The position numbers were made by a program, and so were the translations under genes. The notes below the pieces were generated by a model. The model saw nothing but the letters and a program-made list of their open reading frames with translations, had not been told where the DNA came from and did not search any database. A stretch of 64,000 nucleotides of DNA from Aeromonas bestiarum (GTDB lineage: Bacteria; Pseudomonadota; Gammaproteobacteria; Enterobacterales; Aeromonadaceae), in NCBI RefSeq assembly GCF_000819745.1, contig NZ_CDDA01000032.1:124001-188000 (forward strand), in the 5' to 3' direction. Below, piece by piece: positions 17,942 through 25,778 of the stretch (position 1 is its first letter; the number at the start of each line of letters is the position of its first letter).

Positions 17942-19165
17942 ATGGATACCCTGCTTGAGCGTTTTCTGCGTTACGTGACTTTTCATACCCGCTCCGATGC
18001 GACCAATCCCGTCTGTCCCAGCAGCGAGGGGCAGCTGATCTTCGCCCGCGCCCTGCAAGGTGAGATGCAGCAGATGGGGTTGACCCAGGTCACCCTGGAC
18101 GAGCACGGCTACCTCACCGCCTGCCTGCCGGGCAACCAGCCGGATGCGCCGGCCATCGGCCTGATTGCCCACATGGACACCGCCGACTACGAGGCCGAGC
18201 AGGTGGTGCCCCAGATCATCGAGAACTATCAGGGAGGGGACATCTGCCTGGGCAAGGGGGACGAGGTGCTGGCCATTCGCCAGTATCGCTGCCTGAAAAA
18301 CTACCTGGGCCAGGATCTCATCACCACGGATGGCACTACCCTGCTGGGCGCCGACGACAAGGCAGGCATCGCCGAGATCCTCAGCGCCATCGCCCATCTG
18401 CAGGCCCACCCCGAGATCCCCCGTGGCGACGTCTGGGTCGGCCTCACCCCGGACGAGGAGATAGGCCGCGGCGCCGATCTGTTCCCGCTGGACCGCTTCC
18501 CGGCCAAATGGGCTTATACCGTCGATGGCGGTGAACTGGGCGAGCTGGAGTATGAAAACTTCAACGCCGCCAGCGCCACTGTGCGGTTTGTCGGCAACAA
18601 CGTGCACCCAGGCACCGCCAAGGGCAGCATGATCAACAGCCAGACCCTGGCCGCCCGCTTTCACGCCGCCATGCCCCCCGAGCAGACCCCGGAGGCAACC
18701 GACGGCTACGAGGGCTTCTTCCACCTGGCCCAGATGAGCGGCACAGTGGAAGAGAGTACTCTGCATTACATCATCCGCGACTTTGATGATGACAGCTTCG
18801 CCGCCCGCAAGGCCCAGCTCAAGGAGCGGGTCGCCTCTTCGCAGCTGGATGCCCCCAAGGCACGCATCGAGCTCACCCTGACCGACAGCTATCGCAACAT
18901 GCGCAGTCAGATAGAGCCGCACATGCACATCATCGAGCTGGCCAGGGCCGCCATGCTGGCCGCCGACGTGGTGCCCAAGATCAAGCCCATTCGCGGTGGT
19001 ACAGATGGCGCTCGCCTCTCCTTCATGGGGCTGCCCTGCCCCAACATTTTTACCGGTGGTCACAACTTCCACGGCAAGCACGAGTTCATCCCGCTGCAAT
19101 CCATGGAGAAAGCGGTCGCCACCCTGGTGGAGCTGGTGCGGCTGACCTCCGCCTGGCGCGGTTAA
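17942..19165 (+). CDS. pepT: Peptidase T (tripeptide aminopeptidase)
   Basis: 407 residues from ATG 17942 with GAGG six bases upstream. It belongs to the M20 di-zinc peptidases and shows the metal and catalytic residues in order: IAHMDTADY, GADDKAGIAEI, TPDEEIGRGAD (general base Glu), VDGGELGELE and FTGGHNFHGKHEF. It removes N-terminal residues from tripeptides in the cytoplasm. It is a single-gene unit closed by a long palindromic terminator. Confidence 0.96.
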   Translation: MDTLLERFLRYVTFHTRSDATNPVCPSSEGQLIFARALQGEMQQMGLTQVTLDEHGYLTACLPGNQPDAPAIGLIAHMDTADYEAEQVVPQIIENYQGGDICLGKGDEVLAIRQYRCLKNYLGQDLITTDGTTLLGADDKAGIAEILSAIAHLQAHPEIPRGDVWVGLTPDEEIGRGADLFPLDRFPAKWAYTVDGGELGELEYENFNAASATVRFVGNNVHPGTAKGSMINSQTLAARFHAAMPPEQTPEATDGYEGFFHLAQMSGTVEESTLHYIIRDFDDDSFAARKAQLKERVASSQLDAPKARIELTLTDSYRNMRSQIEPHMHIIELARAAMLAADVVPKIKPIRGGTDGARLSFMGLPCPNIFTGGHNFHGKHEFIPLQSMEKAVATLVELVRLTSAWRG

Positions 19166-19192
19166 TCGGGTAACCAGCGCTACCATGACCAC

Positions 19193-19226
19193 AAAGAGGG
19201 GAGCCGGTTAACCGGCTCCCCTCTTT
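19193..19226 (+). terminator. Terminator of pepT
   Basis: 17-bp perfect palindrome arms, aaagaggggagccggtt and its complement, running into ctcttt. Confidence 0.8.
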
Positions 19227-19237
19227 GCTAGCAAGCA

Positions 19238-19316
19238 GTCATACCGCTGCCAGCAAGGGAGGGGGCAGAACACGGTCATTCCCTGCCCCTGCCATCAAAC
19301 CGTCATCCCGCTGCCA
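19238..19316. repeat. Short direct repeat upstream of olsF
   Basis: gtcataccgctgcca (19238-19252) recurs as gtcatcccgctgcca (19302-19316), 14 of 15 identical and 64 bp apart. A looser third copy begins at 19275. This lies in the olsF leader, so it may be a pair of activator sites; no known consensus was recognised. Confidence 0.4.
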
Positions 19317-19372
19317 CATGGCGGGAACAGAAACAGCACATGCTGGGGCAAAGGTTCACCGGAGCTTTGCCC

Positions 19373-21142
19373 ATGTTCAGCGTCGACACCCTGCTACGAC
19401 AATACCTGCCCCACCTCCCGGACAAGACGCCGCTGCGCCCCCTGCTCGGCCGGGGCCTGCGCTGGCTGCTGCACGAAGAGGCCTTCCAGCACTTTGCCGG
19501 CCGCTACCCCCATCTGCGCGGACTCGATTTTGTTGAGCAGGCGCTGGCGCAGCTCGATTTTGACTACCGGGTGAGCGAGACACAGCTGGAGCACATACCG
19601 ACCTCGGGCCGGGTCATTATCGTCGCCAATCACCCCATAGGCTCGCTGGACGGGCTGGCCCTGCTGCGCCTGCTAGGTCGCATCCGGCCGGACGTCAAGA
19701 TAGTGGCCAACCAGCTGCTGGCCCAGCTGGCGCCGCTGCGACCCTTGCTGCTGCCGGTGGACAACCTGGGGGGCAAGACCGACAGACATGCCATCCTGGC
19801 GATGGGCGAGCATCTGGCGAGCGAAGGGGCTCTGGTGATCTTCCCCGCCGGCGAAGTGTCGCGCCTCGGCCCCAGGGGGGTGAAGGATGGTCCCTGGCAG
19901 GGGGGCTTCATCAAACTGGCCCAGCGTACCCGCACCCCGCTGGTGCCCATTCACCTGGGCGGGCGCAACGGTCTGGGTTTCTATCTCGCCGCCTGGCTCA
20001 ACAACGCCTGGGCGGGTCTCTTGCTGGTCAAGCAGCTGTTTCGCCAGCAGGGCGGGCGCATTGCCGTCACCATAGGGGCGCGCATTCCGCCGGCCAGCCT
20101 GGCCGGACTCCCCGCCAAGACGGCGGCGCAACTGGTGCGCAGTCACCTCTACCGGATCGGCAAGGGCAAGCGGGGCAAACTCGCGACCGAGGCCCCCATA
20201 GCCCTGCCGGAGGAGCGCCGTCAGCTCAAGCAGGCCATCGAAGCCTGCGAGGCCCTCGGCCACACCCCGGACGGTCAGGGGATCTACCTCTACCGGCGCC
20301 ATGAGCTGAGCCATTCGGTGATCCTGCGCGAGCTGGGACGCCTGAGGGAAATAGCCTTTCGCGCCGTGGGGGAAGGCTCGGGCAAGCGGCGGGATCTCGA
20401 CGCCTTCGACGATGACTATCACCACCTGATCCTGTGGGATCCGGCCCGGCTCGAGATCATAGGCGCCTACCGCTTCGCCCCCGTGGCCGAGCTGATGGCG
20501 AGCAAGGGACTGGCCGGCCTCTACAGCCACACCCTGTTCGGTTTCGAGGAGAAGCTGCTGCCCCGGCTGGAGCTCGCCATCGAGCTGGGTCGCAGCTTCA
20601 TCCAGCCCGCCTACTGGGGCAAGCGGGGGCTGGATTACCTCTGGTTCGGCATAGGTGCCTACCTGGCCCGCTATCCCCACTACCGCTATCTGTTCGGCCC
20701 TGTGTCGCTGTCCGGCAACCTGCCGCCGGCGGCCAAGGATCTGCTGGTGAGCTTCTACCGCCAGCACTTTGCCCCCGGGCTGGCACTAGCCCCGTCGCGC
20801 CGCCCCTACCCCGCCACAGCGCCGCTGTTTGCGGGGCAGGATTACGCCGCCGATCTGCGGGAGCTCAAGGCCCGGCTCGACAATCTGGGCTGCGCCATCC
20901 CCACCCTCTACAAGCAGTATTCCGAGCTGTGCGAGCAGGGTGGCGTACAGTTCATGGACTTTGGCATAGACCCCGACTTCAATCACTGCATCGACGGTCT
21001 GGTGTGGGTGGACACAAGCCGCCTCAAACCCCACAAGCGGGCCCGCTATATCGGCAGCCCCCTGGGTGACCCGAGCCGCACTCAAGGCGCCACGCCGACC
21101 GCCAGCACCGAGCCCGGCGGAACATGCGCGACCGTGGACTGA
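19373..21142 (+). CDS. olsF: Bifunctional ornithine lipid synthase OlsF
   Basis: 589 residues from ATG 19373 (GGAGC upstream). The N-terminal half is a PlsC/OlsA-type acyltransferase with NHPIGSLD (NHX4D catalytic block), FPAGEVSR and VPIHLGGRN. The C-terminal half is OlsB-like N-acyltransferase (GNAT fold), with ELGRLREIAFRAVGEG and GRSFIQPAYWGKRGLDYLW. OlsF adds both acyl chains to ornithine to make phosphorus-free membrane lipid, often under phosphate starvation. Such proteins are often annotated as hemolysins. The last ~25 residues, rich in Pro, Thr and Gly, look poorly conserved. Confidence 0.85.
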   Translation: MFSVDTLLRQYLPHLPDKTPLRPLLGRGLRWLLHEEAFQHFAGRYPHLRGLDFVEQALAQLDFDYRVSETQLEHIPTSGRVIIVANHPIGSLDGLALLRLLGRIRPDVKIVANQLLAQLAPLRPLLLPVDNLGGKTDRHAILAMGEHLASEGALVIFPAGEVSRLGPRGVKDGPWQGGFIKLAQRTRTPLVPIHLGGRNGLGFYLAAWLNNAWAGLLLVKQLFRQQGGRIAVTIGARIPPASLAGLPAKTAAQLVRSHLYRIGKGKRGKLATEAPIALPEERRQLKQAIEACEALGHTPDGQGIYLYRRHELSHSVILRELGRLREIAFRAVGEGSGKRRDLDAFDDDYHHLILWDPARLEIIGAYRFAPVAELMASKGLAGLYSHTLFGFEEKLLPRLELAIELGRSFIQPAYWGKRGLDYLWFGIGAYLARYPHYRYLFGPVSLSGNLPPAAKDLLVSFYRQHFAPGLALAPSRRPYPATAPLFAGQDYAADLRELKARLDNLGCAIPTLYKQYSELCEQGGVQFMDFGIDPDFNHCIDGLVWVDTSRLKPHKRARYIGSPLGDPSRTQGATPTASTEPGGTCATVD

Positions 21143-21150
21143 CAAATGCC

Positions 21151-21178
21151 AAACAGGGAGGCCGCAGCCTCCCTGTTT
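21151..21178. terminator. Terminator between olsF and the SelW-like gene
   Basis: Perfect 12-bp arms aaacagggaggc / gcctccctgttt with a 4-base loop; convergent genes on both sides. Confidence 0.75.
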
Positions 21179-21197
21179 GTCGTGCAAGCCACCGTCA

Positions 21198-21509
21198 TCA
21201 CTGTGCGGCAGGTTTGCGATCCGAGTGACCCAGATCCCGCTCGGGGGCGATGACGTCGCGCACCCGCTGCTTGATCTCTTTCGCCTCGGGGAAGCCCTCG
21301 TCGGCCACCCTGTCCCACACCAGTACGCCATTGACCAGGATGCGGAACTCCCCCTTGCTGGCGGGCACCAGCGCCACCTCGCCGAGATCGCTGTCGAAGG
21401 TGGAGAGCAGCTCCTGCGCCAGCCAGGCGGCGCGCAGCATCCAGCGACAGAGGGTGCAGTAGCGGATCTCGATGCGGGGCTTGCTGATGGGGGTTAACGA
21501 CTCTGTCAT
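21198..21509 (-). CDS. SelT/SelW/SelH (Rdx) family thioredoxin-like protein
   Basis: 103 residues. The start IEIRYCTLCRWMLRAAWLAQ has the CXXC motif at the end of the first strand, as in the Cys forms of SelW. The rest fits the short Rdx fold, with GEFRILVNGVLVWDR and a helix rich in Glu and Lys. These proteins are thought to be small thiol-redox partners; the target is unknown. It lies 88 bp downstream of the AdoHcy-hydrolase-like gene on the same strand. Confidence 0.8.
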   Translation of the reverse strand: MTESLTPISKPRIEIRYCTLCRWMLRAAWLAQELLSTFDSDLGEVALVPASKGEFRILVNGVLVWDRVADEGFPEAKEIKQRVRDVIAPERDLGHSDRKPAAQ

Positions 21510-21556
21510 TGGGTGACTCCATAAAAATCGGCCAGCGGGAAATGGGGATAATGATG
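21506..21556 (-). repeat. Diverged copy of the AdoHcy-hydrolase-like gene 3' end
   Basis: The minus strand reads PLADFYGVTQ and then TGA at 21506-21508. The real gene ends WLTDFHGVSQ with TGA at 21598-21600, 92 bp away. Codon by codon the differences are mostly third-base (TTC/TTT, GGG/GGA, CAG/CAA), so this looks like the tail of another allele. It overlaps the start of the SelW-like gene by a few bases. Confidence 0.75.
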
Positions 21557-21597
21557 GCCCGCCATGCCGGCTGCAATAGCAAAAAGCAGCGCCTGGC

Positions 21598-22719
21598 TCA
21601 CTGGCTGACCCCGTGGAAATCGGTCAGCCAGTGGCGGGCTATGGTGCGCATGGTGGACTGCGGCAGATCGAACAGGCCGGGGGCCAGGGGTTGCTGCGCC
21701 AGCTGACGTACCCCCTCGATGATCTCCGCCAGCACCAGATAGACATATTCGCCGATGACGGCGCCGTGAACGAAATTGACCGCCTCCCCCCGGTTGAGCA
21801 GGAAAATGGTGCTGCCATCGGGCCGGGTCAGCGCCAGCACATGGGGGCACACCTCCTCGCTCGGCCAGGGCAGCTGGGAGAGACAAAATGCAAACTCGTC
21901 GTCGGCCGAGGTGACCGAGGCCAGCATGGCGCCGGGGCGCAACTGCTGCAGGTCGGCCAGATCCAGCGCACCGTTGCCGGTGGAGCAGATCACCAGCTCG
22001 GCCCGACTCAGCGCCTCGGCCTTGCCCACCAGCTTGAAGCCGTGGGAGAGCGCCTCCACCTGGCGCAGCACGTCTGTCTCCACCAGCTCCAGGTGCAGGT
22101 TGCGGCACCTGAGCTCGCGGGCGATGCTGCGCCCCACCTTGCCATAGCCGAACAGGGCGGCCTGACAGACGTTGAAGGTACGGTTGAGGGTGCGGGCCAG
22201 GGACTCGGCGGAGTAGACCACGCTCAGGCCGATCTGGATATCCTCGGCCTGCTTGAGGGGGCTGCGCGCCACCGAGATGACAGGAGTGGCCAGCACCTCC
22301 TGCTCGTAGCGCTGATGGCCGTTTTCGGTCATCTCCACCACCCCGAGGAAGCGGGGGCCGAAATACTCGCTCAGGGTCGCCTGGGTCTTGGCAAAGTAGC
22401 CGCCTATGTCCAGAATGATCAACCTTTCATGGGGGGCCACCAGGGGGGCTATGTGCTCTATCACCCCCTGCGGCGTGTTGGTCCACTGGCGGTTGAGCGG
22501 CAGCACAGGGTAGTGCTGCTGGGCCCAGGTCAGGGTCGGTCCGTGCACTGACTTGGGTTTGGGCAGGATGGCGCCGATCCGCCCGATGTGATCGAGAGCC
22601 TGGATAAACTGGGGGCGATCGGGAAGCAGATGGGTAACCAGCAGGATGCAGAGGCCGTCGAGGCGTCCCTGCTCGGTGAAATGGCGAAAAAACAGATGCT
22701 CAGATCCTTGACTGCGCAA
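21598..22719 (-). CDS. S-adenosylhomocysteine-hydrolase-like NAD-binding protein
   Basis: 373 residues from TTG 22719, chosen because AAGGAGG lies six bases upstream. The centre holds a Rossmann fold like that of AdoHcy hydrolase: ALFGYGKVGRSIARELR, then LVETDVLR, VICSTGNGALD and a late GEAVNFVHGAV. Compared with true SAHH (about 430-470 residues) the N-terminal substrate half is shorter and does not show its catalytic signature. It may be a dehydrogenase or a sensor that kept only the NAD-binding frame. Function unknown. Confidence 0.65.
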   Translation of the reverse strand: MRSQGSEHLFFRHFTEQGRLDGLCILLVTHLLPDRPQFIQALDHIGRIGAILPKPKSVHGPTLTWAQQHYPVLPLNRQWTNTPQGVIEHIAPLVAPHERLIILDIGGYFAKTQATLSEYFGPRFLGVVEMTENGHQRYEQEVLATPVISVARSPLKQAEDIQIGLSVVYSAESLARTLNRTFNVCQAALFGYGKVGRSIARELRCRNLHLELVETDVLRQVEALSHGFKLVGKAEALSRAELVICSTGNGALDLADLQQLRPGAMLASVTSADDEFAFCLSQLPWPSEEVCPHVLALTRPDGSTIFLLNRGEAVNFVHGAVIGEYVYLVLAEIIEGVRQLAQQPLAPGLFDLPQSTMRTIARHWLTDFHGVSQ

Positions 22720-22756
22720 CTGTGGCCTCCTTAGCGCGCCGCAAACAAGCAGGCAA

Positions 22757-22783
22757 ACAGAACCCGGCATGACCGGGTTCTGT
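22757..22783 (-). terminator. Hairpin between the membrane-protein gene and the AdoHcy-hydrolase-like gene
   Basis: Perfect 11-bp arms acagaacccgg / ccgggttctgt with a 5-base loop. On the minus strand it lies after the membrane-protein gene and before the next gene; only a weak T-rich tail follows. Confidence 0.5.
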
Positions 22784-22905
22784 GTGTGTCCAGATAATTG
22801 AAAATCCTTTTTATCTGAATCCACAAGGGGGCTCAATCTTTATCTGTGCAGACTATGACGAAGTCGTCAACTTTCGGGTTAATTGCCTGTTTTTTATGCT
22901 AAAAA

Positions 22906-23643
22906 TCAGTACAAAGAGGCCTCGGGCCATACCTTCCACAGACTCAATCCGGTGCCGACTCCCGCCAGCAGGATCAGCAGGGCCCAACGCTGGATCCAGG
23001 GCTTGTTGCGCAAGGCCCACTCCAGCAGCGGCAACAGCCAGACCGGCAGCAAGACCGCAAGCGGCACTTCCACGTATTGCCAGGCGAGCATCTGCATGAA
23101 GGCCAGTGCCAACCCGAGCGCGGCAGGCGCCGTCTTGACGCCGGCAAAAGCGCCAAGCAGGGCCCGGAAACCGGCAAAGGCAGCCAGGGCCCCCGCCAGC
23201 TGGGCAATCAGCAAACTGCCGTCGATGCCGATCACCAGCGCCAGCCAGATGAAGCCGAGGGCAAAGCCGAGCCCCTCGCGGCTGTCACCGCGCAAATCAG
23301 CCCAGCCAACCCAGACGATGGCAGGCAGCAGCGCCAGCCAGATGCGAGGCTCACTGCTCAGCACAGAGGCGAGCCCCTGCCACCACACCAGGGCACCGAG
23401 CGCCGCGAACAGCAAGAGCGCGGCCCGCTTGTTGGCCAGTTGCGCCGCCATCGCCGGCACCAGCAGGGTCAGCGGCAGCCACTGCCACGCCTTGACCGGC
23501 AGCCCATAGGCACCACCCAGCAGGCAGCCCACCAGCCAGAGCGCCAGGGCGCCCCACAGATACCCCAGCCGTGGCCAGCGCCATGACAGCAAAGCGGCCC
23601 CCAAAGGAGCCGCCAGGGTTTGTAGCAGGAGTGCTGCGCCCAT
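22906..23643 (-). CDS. Polytopic membrane protein of unknown function, coupled to yceI
   Basis: 245 residues, almost entirely hydrophobic, with about eight predicted membrane segments separated by short Arg/Trp-rich loops and no charged catalytic motif. Its ATG overlaps the yceI TAA by one base (TAATG), so translation is coupled. yceI is often paired with membrane proteins such as cytochrome b561 types, but the haem-ligand His pattern of b561 is absent here. I do not recognise the family. Confidence 0.7.
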   Translation of the reverse strand: MGAALLLQTLAAPLGAALLSWRWPRLGYLWGALALWLVGCLLGGAYGLPVKAWQWLPLTLLVPAMAAQLANKRAALLLFAALGALVWWQGLASVLSSEPRIWLALLPAIVWVGWADLRGDSREGLGFALGFIWLALVIGIDGSLLIAQLAGALAAFAGFRALLGAFAGVKTAPAALGLALAFMQMLAWQYVEVPLAVLLPVWLLPLLEWALRNKPWIQRWALLILLAGVGTGLSLWKVWPEASLY

Positions 23644-24203
23644 TACTTGCGCACGCCTTCGACGAACAGGTTGATGCTCATCTCGTCCGGAATGCCGGGC
23701 AACATGTAGCTCACGCCAAAGTCACTGCGCTTGATGGTGGTGGAGGCATTGAAGCCACTGCGATAGCCGCCCCAGGGATCCTTGCCTTCACCGATGTGAA
23801 CCAGCTCGAATGCCACCGGCTTGCTGATGCCGTGCAGGGTCAGGGTGCCTTTCAACACGCCCTTCTCCTTGGTGCCTTCATAGCCGGTGCTGACGAAGGT
23901 CATCTTGGGGTACTGTTTCACATCCAGAAAATCGGGGCTGCGCAGGTGTTTGTCGCGCGGCTCGTGGTTGGAGTCCACGCTGGCGGCGTCAATTTCGAAG
24001 CTTGCCTTGGCCGCTGCCAAGTTGGCATCGTCCATGCTAAAGGTGCCGCTGAAGGTGTTGAAACGACCGACCAGCTCGGAGAAGCCGAGGTGCCCCACCT
24101 TGAACTGGACAGTGGTGTGAGCCGCATCGACATCGTAATCGGCCGCCATCAGGGGGGCCGCCATAAACAGGCAGGAGGCCAGCAGGGCCTTGGTCATTTT
24201 CAT
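23643..24203 (-). CDS. YceI family periplasmic lipid-binding protein
   Basis: 186 residues. A signal peptide (MKMTKALLASCLFMAAPLMA) is followed by the family start ADYDVDAAHTTVQFKVGHLGFS. Further family blocks are SVDSNHEPRDKHLRSPDFLD and the late RSDFGVSYMLPGIPDEMSI. The fold is a lipocalin-like barrel known to bind polyisoprenoids. ATG 24203 has AAGGA eight bases upstream. It is divergent from a LysR regulator that may control it. Confidence 0.93.
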   Translation of the reverse strand: MKMTKALLASCLFMAAPLMAADYDVDAAHTTVQFKVGHLGFSELVGRFNTFSGTFSMDDANLAAAKASFEIDAASVDSNHEPRDKHLRSPDFLDVKQYPKMTFVSTGYEGTKEKGVLKGTLTLHGISKPVAFELVHIGEGKDPWGGYRSGFNASTTIKRSDFGVSYMLPGIPDEMSINLFVEGVRK

Positions 24204-24313
24204 CCGTTCGTTCCTTCATATTGGGGGTTCACAACAACAACCAAGATGCTAACCTCCATATCGGAATAGATAATCAGCGATTTATTAAAATAATTATCAA
24301 CTGAGAGTGAAAG

Positions 24314-25216
24314 ATGGACCAGATAGCCGCCATGCGCACCTTCATCAAGGTGGTGGAGTGTCAGAGTTTTACCAAGGCCGCCAACCAGCTCGGCATCTCG
24401 GTCGCCATGACCTCCAAGCTGATGCAGCAGCTGGAGGAGTCCCTCTCCACCCGCTTGCTGTCGCGCACCACCCGTCAGGTCAACCCCACAGAGGCCGGCC
24501 AGTTCTACTACCAGCGCTCCCAGGCCCTGCTGGCGGAGCTCGAAGAGACCCACAGCCAGCTCACCCGCAACAACCAGCAGCCCCAGGGCACCCTCAAGCT
24601 GTCGGTGCCGATGGACTTTGGCTACCTGCACCTCTCCCCCGCCCTGCCGCTGTTTCGTGAACGCTTCCCGGATCTGAAGCTGGAGATAGAGTACAGCGAC
24701 CGGCGGGTGGCCCTGGTGGAAGAGGGGTTCGATCTGGCGCTGCGCATCGGCAACCTGCCGGACTCCTCCCTGGTGGCCAAGCCGCTGGCCATGATGAGGC
24801 TGGAGGTGTGTGCCAGCCCCACCTACCTGGCCCGCAAGGGCGCCCCCAAGACCCCGGAGGATCTCAAGCAGCACGACTGCCTCATCTACACCCTGACCCA
24901 GCCGGACTGGGTCTTCAAGCGGGATGGGGAGCAGCTGAGCGTGCGCCCGCAGGGGCCGCTTCGCGCCAACAACGGCGTGGCCCTGACCCGGGCCGCCTGC
25001 GATCATCAGGGCATCATATTGCAGCCCACCTTCATCGTCGGCGATGCGCTGCGATCGGGGGAGCTGGTGTCACTGCTGCCGGAGTGGGAGAAGGGGCAGG
25101 TGGGGCTCTATGCCCTCTATCCGCACCGCCGTTTCGTCTCGGCCAAGGTGCGCTGTTTCATCGAGTTCGTGCAGGAGCGCTATCTCGCTCCCCACTACTG
25201 GGATCGGGAGGTCTAA
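24314..25216 (+). CDS. LysR family transcriptional regulator
   Basis: 300 residues. The N-terminal helix-turn-helix is clear (MRTFIKVVECQSFTKAANQL, then SKLMQQLEESLSTRLLSRTT), followed by the periplasmic-binding-protein-like effector domain (GTLKLSVPMDFGYLHL through LYPHRRFVSAKVR). It is divergent from yceI across 110 AT-rich bases, the usual LysR layout, so yceI and its membrane partner are the likely targets. The effector is unknown. Confidence 0.92.
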   Translation: MDQIAAMRTFIKVVECQSFTKAANQLGISVAMTSKLMQQLEESLSTRLLSRTTRQVNPTEAGQFYYQRSQALLAELEETHSQLTRNNQQPQGTLKLSVPMDFGYLHLSPALPLFRERFPDLKLEIEYSDRRVALVEEGFDLALRIGNLPDSSLVAKPLAMMRLEVCASPTYLARKGAPKTPEDLKQHDCLIYTLTQPDWVFKRDGEQLSVRPQGPLRANNGVALTRAACDHQGIILQPTFIVGDALRSGELVSLLPEWEKGQVGLYALYPHRRFVSAKVRCFIEFVQERYLAPHYWDREV

Positions 25217-25280
25217 CCGGTTGCATTGATTCGATGATGGAAGCGGCCTCGCCTCCCATGGCGGGAAGCGAGGCTGATGT

Positions 25281-25712
25281 TCAGGAGTGGGTCTCGGGGG
25301 GCGCTGTATGACCGGCGGGCAGCGGCAGCTCGGCCACCAGCAGTTGATCGGTCTGCATCAGTTGCCAGCGCGGCAGACGGCGGCGCAAGGTGGCGAGCTG
25401 CTCCTCGCTCAAGGCATAGGGCAGAGCGATGTGCAGGCAGTGGCAATCGAGCATGCCAGCCAGCTGCAACATCAGGATGAGATTGGCCTCATCCGTCTTG
25501 TGCTTGTTGATGCGTTTGCCGAGCTCCTGGCGAAAGTGGGTCTCGGGATCCTGGGTCATCGCCTGCCAACCGTAACCGAACAGCGGCATGAAGGCGCTGA
25601 CGATGCCAAGGGCGGTGAGCGGCCGCTTGGGCGGGTGGTAGAGGGCGTTGAGATCCAGCAGTATGGGCGTTAGATGCAGCTCACGACTGCCGGATAAAAT
25701 GTTATTACTCAT
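25281..25712 (-). CDS. Hypothetical protein
   Basis: 143 residues, ATG 25712 preceded by AGGG. The middle is mixed alpha/beta (HFRQELGKRINKHKTDEANL) and a hydrophobic segment LILMLQLAGMLDCHCLHIAL is followed by a helix (LSEEQLATLRRRL). No signal peptide or recognised motif. It is divergent from fhs with 66 bp between them. Confidence 0.6.
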   Translation of the reverse strand: MSNNILSGSRELHLTPILLDLNALYHPPKRPLTALGIVSAFMPLFGYGWQAMTQDPETHFRQELGKRINKHKTDEANLILMLQLAGMLDCHCLHIALPYALSEEQLATLRRRLPRWQLMQTDQLLVAELPLPAGHTAPPETHS

Positions 25713-25778
25713 TGGATAACCCTGTTGATTCCACTAGACTGCGCCGCATATTTGACCTGACATGCCAACGAGGTGCTG

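Noticed and set aside
21108..21140. Possible tail copy of the SelW-like gene inside the olsF 3' end (offset 88 bp)
   Set aside because: Similar offset to the other tail copies, but the match is patchy and the reading frame is not kept.
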